Below are positions 34,601-47,800 of a stretch of DNA of 64,000 nt, one piece after another. Under the pieces are notes generated by a model. That model saw only the letters and a list, made by a program, of their open reading frames with translations, made no database searches and was not told the origin of the DNA. The translations under genes were made by a program, and so were the position numbers. Every line of letters starts with the position of its first letter. Position 1 is the stretch's first letter. The stretch is from Pleodorina starrii (Eukaryota > Chlorophyta > Chlorophyceae > Chlamydomonadales > Volvocaceae): positions 248,001 through 312,000 of the forward strand of contig BRXU01000048.1 of assembly GCA_030267565.1 (NCBI GenBank), given 5' to 3'.

Positions 34601-35940
34601 GCCGGCCCGGGGGGGACTGTCAGTGGTCAGTGGTGCTGCCAGTGAGCGGAGACTTGTGCGCACCGGCACAGGCCACGGCACCTGCCCGCCTGCCTGCCTG
34701 CCCGCCTGCCTACCCGCCTGCCTACCCGCCTGCCTGCCTGCCTGCCTGGCTCCTCCGTCCCATCCCCCCGGTGGACCCGTCCCTCGAGTCCTGGTCCATC
34801 GCTTCCCTGCCCCCTCGCCCTGACCTTGCCCTCGCCCTGACCTTGACCTTGATTGACGCCCTCCACCGAGCACCCGCCTGGCTTTCCCGTTCGGACGCTG
34901 TCAGTCCGCCAGCCTGCCTGCCTGCCCACTCGCCGGGTGTTCCTTTTTGCCCCCCCCTGCCACCCACCTCCTGCCACCCACCCCTCACCTCACCTCACTG
35001 TGTGCGCCCCCTCGCCTCACCTCACCCGCCCCCGCCTCAGGATCCGCTCATCATATATGTGCGGCCCGAGGACGAGTACCTGTACCAGGTGGGTGGGTGG
35101 GGGGTGGATGGGGGGAGTCGGGAGCACATGGGGGATAAGAGGGATGATGGTTGGGGATTGGGTTGGTTTCTGTGGGACCTGGGTGGGGCCTTTGCGTGGA
35201 CGCCGCGTGTCCGAGGGGGCCAGTAGGTCGCAGTAAAGGGTGTTTTGCTTTGCTTTGCTGTGGAGTCCGGCGGCGTGGTGGTTGCGATGTGGTGGTGGGG
35301 GGGGGCGGGAAAACGAGGAGCTTGTGTGAAGGCGGGTGCGCGTTGGTGTAATGGGTCGTTCTTTCGCCACCCCCACACCGCACCACACCACACCACACCG
35401 CTGAGGGGCCGCGTCGATGAGGGTTCGCGTCATCCCATTGCCACGCCATGACACGTAACTGGCCACGCGTCCTTGCTCTCCCAAGACCAGTCCTCCGTGC
35501 ACCTCCCTCACTCCCTCCCACCTCCCCCCGTCATCACTCCCTGACCCCCCGTTTCGCATCGGTATCGTGGCTATCTCCCTCCCTGCCTGCCTGCCTCCCT
35601 GTCTATCTGCCTGCCTGCCCCCCTGCCTGCCTGCCTCCCCCCCCCCGCCCAGGTCTGCTCCTGGAGCTTTACGTTTCCGGTGGAGGGCCGGCCGGTGGCC
35701 AAGGGGGACCTGCGGCCGCTGCGAGCGGTCATGTGTGTGGAGGCGGGGCGGGTGGCGGAGGCGCGGGCCATGATGGACCTGGTGGTGGGCAACATGATGG
35801 CGGAGGAGGAGGGGGAGGGGCAGGAGGCGGCGGCGGGGGCGGCGGCGGCGGGGGGCAAGGGGAGAGGGGAGGGGGGTAAGGGCAAGGCGGGGAAGGCGGC
35901 AGGGCAGGGCAAGGCGGGGAGCAAGGGTTCGGGGCGGTAG
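31606..35940 (+). CDS. BCCIP/BCP1 family protein
   Basis: Eight exons: 31606-32022, 32336-32506, 32916-33011, 33450-33488, 33787-33873, 34411-34518, 35041-35088, 35653-35940. All are phase 0 and give 417 aa. After MPKRKAEAPLKR comes an Asp/Glu/Ser-rich stretch (residues about 13-93). The BCCIP domain starts at VNVQFEFFDP (about residue 97) and includes LVSERLINCPPQLAPPLVQ, FSFQRYLHVTRVY and CSWSFTFPVEG. The tail is Gly/Lys/Ala-rich. Family members are nuclear: human BCCIP binds BRCA2 and p21, and yeast Bcp1 acts in ribosomal protein Rpl23 handling and nuclear export. A house-keeping role in ribosome assembly is the safest inference. The 32- and 13-codon exons were found by motif and phase. 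Confidence 0.9.
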
Positions 35941-37130
35941 CGTCGCGCGCTCGGGGGGGGGGGAGTTCGTTGGGGCCGTCGGGGGCCCTGGGGGGCGCAG
36001 GAGGAGAGGATCTTGGAAGGGCCCGGGTCCGGGAAGGGAGGGAGCTCCGCGTGGGTCCTGGCTCCGGCTCTCTTGGCTTGTCATGCGTGGGCGGCGGCAG
36101 TGGCGATGACGTTGACACAAATTGCGATGAGGGGGGATCGATAATGGCCCCACTGCACTGCACTGCTGGCTCTAGCCTTCCGAGGAGCCCTCCGAGGGGC
36201 CCACTGACCGACACAACAACAACAGCAGAAGCAGCAGCAGCAGTAGGGAACTGCGGGCGAAGGGGCGCAGCAGATGACGAGGTTGCCGTACTGACAAACC
36301 GGGGGGCTGCAGATGGGGCTGATTCCTCCGGAGTCCGGACAACGACCTCGGGGTGGGAGGAGGGCTGTGTGCACCTGTTGCGGGGGGTGGGGGGCAGGGG
36401 AGGGGGGACTCTACCTGTGGTGCGTAGTCCAGTTCGTGTGGGACTGGGGAGAAGGGTGGGGCTGGTACGGGCTGTCTGGGCGCTCGTGTACGGTAGTTGA
36501 TGTGCTGTCGCTCGTACCGGTATTTGTCCGACTGGGTTGGTCTGGCGGCGACGTGGAAGGCTACATGCGGCTACGTCGGTCCCAGTCACATCAGGGTCCG
36601 GGACTGCGTGTGTCGCCTCCGCCCCCTTCGCTGCGGGTCCTCCTCTACCTATCACGACCTCCCAGTCAGTCAGTCCCGGTGTGCCCTTGGCTCATAACAC
36701 GTCGACCGAGCTGCGAGGGGGGCTGTGAGGGGGCTGGCATCTTGTGCAATGTACACTGATCTCGTCCGTCTGTCCACATTTCGTGAGCCGTACGTCCCCT
36801 CTCTCTCCCTCTCTTGCGCGCGGGGTCCCGAATTTTACATCGCCGGTGCCGAGGGGGACCTTTGCCGGCGATGGTCGTGGGGGTGCGTGCGGGGAGGCGA
36901 GGGGAGGGGAGGTGGTGTGACAGCAGTAGGAGGGTGACCAGCGCCGGAGCCCCAGTCCCCCAGACCCAGCGCAGACCCGGACGGACATCCAAGCGGCGCA
37001 AGAGCTCCGCGATCAAAGCCACACACCGGGGTACCGGTACCAGTAGGGGCCCGCAAGGGATACAGACCCGACGCTCAGCACCTCACAGACCCGACTGACG
37101 CCGCCGTCGCCGTCGCCGCCAGTCCAGTTC

Positions 37131-37167
<37 letters not shown>

Positions 37168-37468
37168 GGAAGCCGCCCGCGCTTTCCCGCCATTGCCCTC
37201 CATTGCCCTGCCGCCAGCCATTTCCCGCCCTGACTCAACGTCGGCTCGGTCCCACTCGACAGACAGGCAGGCAGGCTTTGCGTTCGGCCACCGCAACCCG
37301 TCGCCTGACCCCCAACCCCCCTGGATACGTGTGAGCCCTCAGCGGCCTCCAGCCCCCCCTCATGATGAGAGACCCTCCGTTGGAATGCGCCGGGTGGGCA
37401 GGGAAGCACACAGACAGAGCTGTCACCCCCCTCAGCCCCTTCTGCCACCATCTCGCCTCGCACAACCC
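35941..37468. other. Convergent spacer (BCCIP 3' end / DEG protease 3' end)
   Basis: Presumed 3' UTRs. Contains a CAG run at 37135-37165. Open frames here are low-complexity and lack domains; no gene accepted. Confidence 0.5.
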
Positions 37469-40400
37469 TCACGCCCGCCCGCCATTGCTCGGGGCAACCG
37501 CAGCACCGGCGCCGCTCACGCCTGCTGCCACCGGTCCGGATCCGGATCCGGACCCATCCGCCGCCGATGCCGCCAGCGCCGCTCGGATGTCGGGGGACAT
37601 GTCGTGGGGTATGGAGTGGGCGCGCATCACCTCCGGGGTCACCCGCAGCACATCTACCCGGGGGGGGGGCGGGAGGGAGGGAGAGGGGGCAACAGGTGAC
37701 GGGGGCGGGAAACACAGTCGAGTTGGCGGTCGAGTGCTGACTTCGGCTGGTGTGAGCGCAATCGCAAAGAGCCCGGAAAGCAACATCACATGGTAGCAGG
37801 AGGTGTGGGGGGAAGGGGAGGGGAAGGGGAGGGTGAGGGGGGAAGGGAAACCCACAGTAAGCCTTTCCTTTCCGGGAGGTGCAGCTCTGTGTGATGCGGC
37901 TTTGTAGCATGCCTGCGTGTGCGTGTGTCTGGAGTGTGGGCAGCGGGGGCGTAGGAACATTGGGAAAGAAGGGGGAAACACGGGGTGAAGCTCACCAACA
38001 CCCGTGAACGTTGCTGCCAAGTTTGTGAAGCCCAATGAACCTGACCGGGCTTTAAAGGCCCAGCTCCCATATCAAACAAAAAAACGTCGAATACCGTCAG
38101 GAAGTGCACAAGCCAGCCGGTGTAATGACAAAGGCCCCCGCCCCCAACCGCCTCTTCCCTCCCTCCCTCCCATCCTCTCCCGTCCACTCACCCCGCGCCT
38201 CCACCACCACCATCTCATTATAGTCCAGGTCGAACCGCAGAAAGCCGCCACCGCCCGCCGCACCCCCGTCACTGCTGCCGCTGCCGCCCTCCCCCTCTGT
38301 GGCTGAGGCCTGCTGCAGCGCCTGCCGCACCCGCTCCGCTAGCTGAGCCAGGTTGGTTACCGGTTGACCGTTGAAGCGCAGCAGTTGGACGTTGTACACG
38401 TCCTCGTAGCCCAGCGTGGCGTCGCAGGCCAGAACCTGCGGCAGAGGGAGGGGGGTCGGGTACAGGGAGGGAGAGGGGAGGGTCGCATACGGATCACTAC
38501 GCTTGGGGAATGTCGTCAAAACCCTCCCCGAGCTGTTCCCACCCACCCAGCACCCACCCAGCCACCCAGCCACCCACCCACCCACCCACCTGTGACAGCA
38601 CAACGACCTCCTCATCGGCCGACTTGGGGAAGCCGTGGTACAGCCGGTCCAGCAGCTTCACGGGCGCGTCGCTGCCGTACTCGCTGCCGTACTCTGACTG
38701 CAGGTACGGCTCGCTGGCTGTGGTGAAGACCAGTCCCCCCACGATGAGGTAGGGCGGGTCGCGGTTGGAGAGGTGGGGCGGCACCAGCGCGGCGGGCTTG
38801 GACAGGCTGCGGGGGGAGGGATGGAGGTGGAGGGGGGGGATGGAGAGGGATGGAGGGGGATATCCACGTATAGGGAGGGGGGATGGAGGGGGAGCGAGAG
38901 GGGGAGTGAGAAGGGGGAGAGTGGGGAGGGGAAGGGGAAGGGGAAGCGCAGTCCAACGGGGGAGGGGAGGCGGGAACATGCGGGCGGAGCTTGCGAGGAG
39001 GTGGGGTGTGGTTGCAGCTGGGGGGTGTGAAGGGCCCCGGAGGGACGCAGCCCCGGCCCCCTCCCTGCTGCCCTCTCCCCTCTCTCCCCCCCTGGACCTC
39101 CCCCCTCCCTGGACTCACGTGACGTTGAGCTCCATCCGCTGCCCCCCCCTCAGCACTTCCAGTCGGGCGCTGTCCCCCACGAACTTGGACGTGATCAGGT
39201 GCGAGAAGGCGATGCGCTCCCCCGTACGGAAGGGCACTGTGCCGTCGTTGGAGATGGGGGTACCGTCGAAAGACAGCAACACGTCATCGGGGCGGAGCAG
39301 CGCGGCGGCGGCACTGCGGGGAGGGGGGCAGAGGAGGGGAGGGGAAGGCGCAGGGGAGGGAAGGGTACGTAACAGCAGGGGAGGGGAGGGGAGGGGCAGG
39401 GGGTTAGACAAGCGGGGCAGGTGCTGGTGGTGGTGCTGGTGTGTGTATGTGTGTGTGTGTGGGGGGGGGTGAGTGGGTGAGGGGGGTGTTAAAAAAAGAT
39501 ACTGCAGCAGCGAAGGGACGTAGAGACGGCGTTAGCGAGGAGCGGACCCTGAACTCCCGGGGGGGGGGCAAGGCTTACCGAACACGTAACTGGCACGAGC
39601 GCCGTACACCGGACACCACCAGCCCACCGGACACCGCACCTGGTGGGGTTGAGGCCACGCACCAGCACACCCTTCTGCCCCGGCGCCATGCCGTACGCCC
39701 GGCGCAGCGCGTCGCTCTCCATCCGCTGCCACTGCAGTCCCAATGCGGGGAAGCCCGAGAAGGTGCGAGTGCGCAGGTAGTCCTCCAGGAAGTGAGTCAC
39801 CACGGGGGTGGGGATGACGTAACCCACGTTCTCAACGTCGCTGCCGACCAGGGCCTGGAGGGAGGGAGGGAGGGAGGCAGGATATGATACAATATCAGAT
39901 ACGTTATCAGATCCGAGCGGACCGACCGGACTCCCACCCTGGCCTTACTCGGCACCCCCGCTATCCGCCGCACCGCCTCTCCTGTTGCCCCGAAACCCCC
40001 GCACGCCCCAGCTCCGGGACCCTGCCCCCCTCCCCTTCCCCCACCTGGAACGCAATGCCCACACACTGACATGCCCTGTTGAACACGGGTCCTCCGCTGT
40101 TCCCCCCGTTGATCGCCGCATCGATCTGAATGGCCAACAGGTCGGTGGAGCCCTGAGAGGGGGGGGAAGGGGTGGGGGGGGAGAGGGGGGAGGGGGCGAC
40201 ACGGCAGCGGGAAGGTTGTGTGTTTGTTAGGTTGGGAGGTGCTTCGCAACAGGACACTGCGCATGGTATGTGTGTGATGTGATGTGATGTGAGCATGTGG
40301 TGTGATGTGATGTGGGGCCGCAAGGCAGAGACAGGCCTTAACTCGTGAAGTAAAGCGGCAGATCCCCCTGAGGCAGCAGCAGCACTGCAGCAGCAGCATA

Positions 40401-42577
40401 AACCGCCCCCTCCTCCTGAATGCATGCATTTGGCCGCATGTGGCCCCAACGCTGCACCCCCACTGCCGTACCCGTGTGCCAGCAAGTAACCGCCTGACAG
40501 ACCTCCCCACCCCCCGGAAGGACACGGCCCCTCTTCATCAATCCGCCACACTGCCCCCCCTCCCTCCCTCCCTCCCTCCCTCTCCGTACCCACGTACGGC
40601 ACACCGTACTCACGTGGCTGTAATCGGTGACCTCTATGCGGCTAACCACCCCCGCCGTGACGGAGATGGTATCGCCGCCGATGGGGTAACCCACCACCGC
40701 CACTCCGTCTTGCAGCCGAGGCAGCGGACCCAGCTCCAGAAGCGGCGGAGGGCCGCGCTGCGGACCCGCCTCCGCTGCCGCCTCCGCTGCCGCCTCCGCT
40801 GCCGCTGCTCCGGAACCAGCTGTCGTACCCGGCTCCGCCCCCCAGAACTCCGGGTCATCCACCTCCAACGCGGCGATATCGCAGTCCACCCCCACACTGA
40901 TAACCCGGGCCAGGAACTTGCGGTCATCACCGCGCCGCTTCACCTTGACCTGAGTGGGGGTGGGGGAGCGGGGTTGGGGGCGGGGTTGGGGATGGGGGCG
41001 GAGGTGGGGGCGGGGGCGGGGCGAGATTAAAGGTAATCCCGCAGCGAAGGGACGGAGACGGCTGGGCCATCCATCCATCCTCCCCTTTCCCTCAACCCCA
41101 GCCCCTACTGCCGACTGCCAAGCCAGCCCTCCCTTCAACCCGCAACCCCGCCCTCTGCAGCCGCCCTCCTCGTCATCCCCCCCCCAACGTCCACCCCGGC
41201 CTCCACAACGAGGCCCCCCCATTGTGCCCCCCCTATCCAAGGGGCCGCGGTGGCTCCGAAACCTGCCTGCGTGTGGTAGTCCACGGAGTGGGCATTGGTC
41301 AGCAGCCAGTTGCGGCCGCCGTACCGTACGACAAACCCAGAGGACGAGCTGCTGTACTGCCGCTTGCGCTGCCAGGGCAGGGAGTAGTTGGGCTCCGTGT
41401 GCATGCAGTACACCTTGACCACGGCATCCATGTACGGCGCCTGAGGTACGACATGTCGCGGAAGGGCGTGCCGCGGCTTGTTAGGACCGTTGGGGGTTGA
41501 AGCTTCGAGTTACGGGGATGAGTCACTCGCAACGTGACCCGTTTCTCAGTCGAGTGGATTAATCGGAACGTGCAGGTGACGCACTGGCTGGCTGGCTGGC
41601 TGGCTGGAGGAGCGATACCCCGCTGGGGGGTCAGGGAGTGATATGCTCCTTTACGGCCCCGGACCGGCGCCCCGGATGGGGCGCCGGTCCGGGGCCGTAA
41701 AGGACGGGGCCCCACACGCCCGGGCCCGCGCCCGTGTGGGGCGCCCGTGTGGGGCGTCCGGGGCCGGTCCGGGTCCATCCTTCCCCGTCACCCCACCCTG
41801 TGGGGTGACGGGGAAGGCATCAAGCTGCATGCCGCCCCGCCCCTCCCCTCCCCGCCCCTCCCCGCCCCGCCCCGCCCCGCCCCGCCCTCCCCTGGGGGGC
41901 TTGGGGGCCATACGCCCATGCCGGTATCCCTCTCCCTCTGGGACCAACAACGCAACACAACACAGCCCAGCTCAGCCCCGCCCCGCCCCGCCCCCACCCT
42001 AGCCACCCACCAGCTGCTGCCCCGCCTCCTCATCCAGCTCCTCCAGGGGGGGCTCATCAGCGAACATCGCAGCAGCAGCAGACTCCGTCAACGGAGCGGC
42101 GGAAGGCGCCACCGCCACCGCCGCCGCCGAGGAGCCGGACCCCGGGCCCGCCGCTGCCTTGTCGCCGCCCTTGGCGCCACCGCCCTTGTGGGGCTTACGC
42201 GGCGGCGGGGGGCCCACCTGGCCATTGGCGGCGGAAGAGCGCGGGGGCGCGGGGGCCGGGGTGGGACGCCGCCGGGAGCCACGTCGTGGGGCGGCAGCCC
42301 CCAGCGCTGCAGGACACCAGCTGCTGGGGGTGGCGGGGGTGGCGGGGCCGCCTCCGATGGTGCTGCTGGTGCTGCTGGTGCAGAAGGGGGTGATGCTGCT
42401 GCTGGTGCTGCTGCTGATGGTGGTGCTGCTGGCGGCTAGGCAAGCGACGCTGGGGCCGAGGAGGCGGCCGCGGGAGAAGGTGCTGCAGGGTTGGGTGAGT
42501 GGTGCCGGCGGCGGCGCCAGGGCAGCGAAGGGGGAGGCTGGGCAGGCGGCTGCTGCCGCCGAGGCCGTTGCGGGCAT
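37469..42577 (-). CDS. DEG-type (HtrA-like) serine protease, DEG2/DEG9-related
   Basis: Nine minus-strand exons: 42011-42577, 41267-41440, 40614-40949, 40045-40152, 39640-39854, 39119-39313, 38590-38806, 38192-38435, 37469-37653. All phases agree and give 746 aa. The first exon is Ala/Ser/Pro-rich and may be an organelle-targeting peptide. The protease domain starts [20 protein letters not shown]. The catalytic triad is complete: H240 in LTNAHSV, D271 in DCDIAAL, S378 in [10 protein letters not shown]. Also seen: [20 protein letters not shown] and [16 protein letters not shown]-like region follows ([16 protein letters not shown]) and a C-terminal region with [18 protein letters not shown] and [11 protein letters not shown], as in plant DEG2/DEG9. 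It should be an ATP-independent endopeptidase for damaged proteins in plastid or nucleus. The intron after exon 2 appears to be GC-AG. Confidence 0.93.
41647..41817. repeat. Cluster of perfect hairpins in intron 1 of the DEG gene
   Basis: Hairpin 1: arms 41647-41673 and 41678-41704 (27 bp, loop GGAT). Hairpin 2: arms 41779-41796 and 41800-41817 (18 bp, 3-nt loop). Between them GCCCCACACG pairs with two direct copies of CGTGTGGGGC. All arms are perfect. Confidence 0.95.
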
Positions 42578-44804
42578 GCCTGTGGGTGAGTCGCCGGGGA
42601 TTGGGGGGGTTTGAGTTCTGTGGGGCGGGGTGTGTGTGATAGTGGTGCTCGGCAGGGCGGTGGCGGTGGCACAGGGCAGCTACGAGCGGTCAGGACGGCG
42701 GGAAGTGCAATGATGTTGACATACCAAGTGCGCATTTGAATATTATTGTAGCGCGAAAAGGGGCTAAATGCAGTCACGGAGCTCGTCGCAAGCTGGCGAC
42801 TCGCGAGCCCAGCATTGAGACGCTCTGTTCTGACCTGCCGCTCCAGTCCTGGCGAGCGTTCGTAACATGATTGTCATTAACCCTGAAGAGCGGAATACAA
42901 TGTGTGCCTGCGTTGTTGCTTCACGCTGTTAACCCTTATGGCCACAAGTTTAACTAATCCTCAACTGTAAGCTATTTTTCGGGGGCTACGAGCCTAAACG
43001 AAAGAAAATGTCCTTGCATCAGGTCATGAAAGCATGTAGGGAGGATCGCCGCGTTACCGAGTGACTGCGAAACTGTGCGATATCCTCCCGGCGCGCAGTG
43101 AGAAGCACCGTTGCCACAAGAACAGTGCTTTGTACGTCGAATGTTCCCGAAACAATTACGCCTGCTAGATCACACGTCCATGCATGCCGTCCATGCTGCC
43201 AACCGGGTGGTGAAGTTGGTTGTCATCACGAGCAAAAGAAAGAAGATAACTGATAAGTCCGATCTCCCGACACGAGATGATTTGTGCATTTTGGCAGCTG
43301 CTGTTACTCATGCGCACACATTTCAACACGCCGATGACAGCTTTTCTCCTGTCGGGTGCCGTCGGGCGTCCGTTCGCGCCTGTAAAGGGTCACCTCGTGC
43401 ATTAAGCCTTTGCGCAATGCGTTCGCTCCTAGCAAAAACAGAGGCATGGTACTTACTACAAGAGTGCAACCGCGCAGCAAACCCGAATGAATGGGGTTTC
43501 ACCCACGAGCAGGGGTGGCTACCCAGGTGGGTGGGCGGGTGCATGATACTTGGAAGACGCCGGACCGGGATACAACAGCTGGGACTGCTGGGGGAGCCCT
43601 TGGCCTTGAACGTTTGCTCAATAAAACTGTCGCCTACATTGTTAACCCCTGAATTCCGCAATCCCGCCGCCCTTAGCCACGGCGTTCCTCTGCGCAAAAA
43701 GGTTATGGTTGAGGGAGAATGCGTCTGCGCAGGATACCAGACGCACGAGGAGTCGAGGACCTGGCGCGCTCTGGTCCACGTAAGAATTGCTAAGCAGGCA
43801 AGGTGATGCTAAGGTGTGCTAAGGTGATGCTCACGACGCAGAATCCGGGTGCGTACGGCATGAGGCGGCACAGCGGAGATCGAGCCGGGCCTCTACGCCT
43901 GGTCAGCTGATCGTACAGTCAACAGCCGGTCGAGGGAGCTGCAGGAGGCTGCTGTACGGACGACTCGTACTGGGCGCACAACAGCGTGGCCGTCGGCAAC
44001 CCTTTGTGTCAATGCGACATTGTATGCATACTCCGCAGACCCGGCTGCCCGCCACGACCACTATGCTGAACGTTGTCAACTGGTTGCCAGCCAGGGCTGT
44101 CGGGGGTTTTGTCAGATAGGAGTCAAGCGCGTTGCAGCGCATCTCGTGGGAGGTTTAAAACCCTAATCACCTCTCAGACTTGATTGATCACTCCGTTCTC
44201 ACTTCAACGAATGGCTTACGCTGTCGAATTTTCGGCATGTAGAATGCTGGCCATGATGCGCCGCTCGCTGCGGCTAGGCGTCTCTCACGGCTATCCGCAA
44301 GATCCGCGGAGGGCCGGCCAGGCTGCCGGCAGCGAGTGGTTGGTCAGGTTGCGTGAACGTGTTGGGCAGTGGAAACAAATGTATATCACAAAGTTATGAG
44401 TCCACAAACATGGCTGTGGGGACTTATGCGCCTTGGCCGCTTGGATTACCGCTTACTGGTGGAGTCGTTGGCTAGGTGGTTATCACGACAAAACGCTTAC
44501 CAGCATTCAAAAAGGCTCTTTGCTGTTGTCTACGTTCGTCACAGTCTTGTAGTATGTATTGTCATCGCGTACTCGTCACATATCCTTGCGTCGCCACGGA
44601 ACCCTTGCACGCCGGCGCTGACGTCTACCTACCTTGATCGCAAATGCCCATGATGCTTTTCAGCTAATTCCACTCTAACTTTTTGACTCCAAATAATCTC
44701 ACCAACTCTGCAGTGGGAGCCGCCCCTTTTGGGGCTCTAGTGTTCCGGAAGCGAGGGCATCTGCTCACAAGGCTAGCATAGCAGGTCATTGCACGCAAGC
44801 AGCC
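42578..44804. other. Divergent spacer between DEG (-) and carrier (+) genes
   Basis: Promoter regions of both genes plus unassigned DNA of lower GC. A 231-codon + frame at 43111-43806 has no recognisable domain and is not accepted as a gene, though its composition is less biased than most chance frames here. No RNA gene or repeat recognised. Confidence 0.4.
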
Positions 44805-47800
44805 ATGGTGCACATATCCAGCGGTGATGACAAAAAGGAAAAGGGGAAGCATCGGGTGATTATCGACGCCACGGCGGGCGCCATCGCGGGCTGCATCGCA
44901 CGCGTCATCACCGGGCCTCTGGACGTAATCAAAATTCGGTTCCAAGTCCAGTTGGAGCCAATCATCGGCGCCCCGCCCCAGGCCGCGCAGCGGTCCAAGT
45001 ACACAGGCTTCGGCCAGGCGTTAACCACCATCGTGCGCGAGGAGGGCGTGCAGGTGCGGGAACGAGCGGCGCGCAATCTGGGGAGGGAGCGAGGGAGGAT
45101 GAGATCGGGGCAGCAAGGGGGAGGAGAGGGGTATGAATAGCGCGGGTGCGGTGGAGGCAGTGGAGGCAAAAGTCGATTTGCGCGTCCAAAAGTGCTTGTT
45201 GGTGGAAGTGTGTTGAGCGACTAATAAAGCGGCAGGGCCTCCGCTTTCGCCACTTGCGTCGCCTAACCTCTGGACATCCAGTGCATGCGGCAACTTTCAA
45301 GGCGGCAGGGGCAGGAGACACAAACAGACCAGGTCAAGCCATGACGCGGCGGTGTGCCCACCCACATCCTGTCCCTCTTCTCCCGACGCTGTCTGGCTGC
45401 CTCGCTCCTGAATGCCGCGGCGCGCAGGGCCTGTGGCGCGGCACGGTGCCCGGCCTCCTGCTCACAGTGCCGTACACCGCCGTGCAATTCGTGGCGCTGC
45501 AGCAAGTACGGCAGGCGGCCGCGGCATACGGCTTCACGGGTACGTCTTTCCCCCCGGCCCCCACCCCAGGTCGCCCCACCCACCGGGGCTACCCACCGGG
45601 GCTACCGGGGCTGCCCCGCTATCCGTCCGATTCAAAGCTTTGAGGGACGTATGCAGGTGCACGTGCAAGTGCTCTCCGTCCATTGGCCACTGGATGTAAA
45701 CGGGAGCCTTCGACTCCCCCTGCCCCCGCCCCTGAGGCCCTCCACACAAGGACCCCACCCCGGCCCATGCCTGGTCTGCCCCCCCCTCATGTCGCACCGC
45801 ATGTCCCGTAGCCCCGCTTGCGTCCGCCCCCACACCCCCGTAAGCGCCCCGCCCCCGAGCACAGGGGCAAACTCCGACCCCAACCAATCCCCATCCCGCC
45901 CGCCTCCTCCTCCCCCACCCCCGCCCCCCCGGCCGCTGCAGCCAACCCCGGCGCTGCACCGTTCCTCTCCCTGGCCAGTGGGGCTCTTGCGGGTGCTGCC
46001 GCCACTGTGGCCTCCTACCCCTTCGACCTGCTGAGGACAACACTGGCGGCGCAGGGGGAGCCGCGGGTGGGGGAGGGAGAGGGAGAGGGAGGGAGAGGGT
46101 GGGGGAGGGAGAGGGAGGGGGAGGGAGAGGGAGGGAGGGAGAGGGAGGGAGAGGGTGGGGGAGGGAAAGGGAGGGAGAGGGAGGGAGAGGGGAGGGAGGG
46201 AGAGGGGAGGGAGAGGGAGGGAGAGGGGAGAGGGAGGGAGAGGGAGGGAGAGGGGAGGGAGAGGGGAGGGAGAGGGGAGGGAGAGGGAGGGAGAGGGAGG
46301 GAGAGGGGAGGGAGAGGGGAGGGAGAGGGAGAGGGAGGGAGAGGGAGGGTGGGGCGGGGGGAGGGGGGGAGGGGGGGGGGAGGGGGGGGGGAGGGTGGGG
46401 GGCGGGAGGGGGGTGGGTGTGGGGTGGGCGAGGGGGGGGAGAGGGGAGGGAGAGGGGAGGGAGAGGGGAGGGAGAGGGGAGGGAGAGGGGAGGGAGAGGG
46501 AGGGAGAGGGAGGGAGAGGGAGGGAGAGGGAGGGAGGGGGAGGGAGAGGGGAGGGAGAGGGGAGGGAGAGGGGAGGGAGAGGGGAGGGAGAGGGGAGGGA
46601 GAGGGGAGGGAGAGGGGAGGGAGAGGGGAGGGAGAGGGAGGGAGAGGGAGGGAGAGGGAGGGAGAGGGAGGGGAGGGCTTCAGGCGGGCTAGGGAGAAGA
46701 TGGGGGATCTGCGAAGGGCAATGTCGGAGGCATCATCGGGCCCTGTCCTTCAGCCAAATGCTCGCACACTGACGTTTCTCCAGACAGGTGACCGAACGCT
46801 CCCTCCCCGGCCCTCCCCGGCCCTCCCCCTTCCCCTCCCCGACCCTCCCCGGCCCTCCCCGGCCCTCCTCGACCCTCCCCGGCCCTCCCCGGCCCTCCCC
46901 GGCGGCATCCCCATCCCCATCCCCATCCCCATCCCCATCCCCATCCCCATCCCCATCCCCATCCCCATCCCCATCCAGGTGTACCGCAACATGTGGGATG
47001 CGGCCCGCGGTATCGTGTCTCAGCGCGGACCCGCGGGTCTGTACAGCGGCCTGGGGGTGACGCTGGTGGAGATCATGCCGTACGCCGCCCTCCAGTTCGG
47101 ACTGTACGACACGCTCAACGCTCTCGTTGACGACGCGCGGCACCGCTACCAGCGAGACATGGCCGAGGCGGCGGCGGCGGCGGCGGCAGCGGCGACGGGG
47201 ACGAGCAGCAGCAGCAGCGGGAGAGACGCAACCCAAGCCGCGCCCTCGCCTTCCCCTGCCCCGTCCCCGGCCGTTTCCCTTCCTGGAGTGCAGTCCAGCC
47301 GTCTGCAGGCGTTTGCGTGCGGCCTGCTGGCGGGTCTGTTGGCCAAGTTGGTCACTCACCCGCTGGATGTGGCTAAGAAGCGGTACCAGGTGGCGGGGCT
47401 GCAGAGGTCCCTCAGGTGGGGGCAAGGGGGGGGGGGGCGGGAGATGGGGGCGAGGGCCGCTGTATGGGGTAGGTTGTTGGTTGTATGGGTGAAATATGGA
47501 ATGTTCGGATCCGGTGGGGGTTACTTACGTGTGTGTGTTGGGGGAGTGGTGGGAGGAAGATGCGAGGGGATTTGGGGTGTTCCGCTTCTCTTTCCTCTGT
47601 TGAGCTGTGTGGTGGTTGGGTGGGCTTTTCAGGTGTACTGATGTACCGGGCGACCCTTCCGTGCCTCAACCCCTCCCTATCTCGCCCACTCGACCAAGCA
47701 TTGTCTCCTCCTCTCGCCTCCTCCCTCCCCTCCCCTCCTCTCTCCCCCCCCCCCTTCCAAAGGTACGGTGCCCGGGTGGAGGCGGGTTTCGCGATGCGCT

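Noticed and set aside
37083..37910. 275-codon minus-strand frame over the DEG 3' end
   Set aside because: Shadow of the DEG last exon in another frame plus a CAG run; the DEG frame matches the family.
43111..43806. 231-codon plus-strand open frame
   Set aside because: No recognised domain, start or splice context; kept only as a note in the spacer entry.
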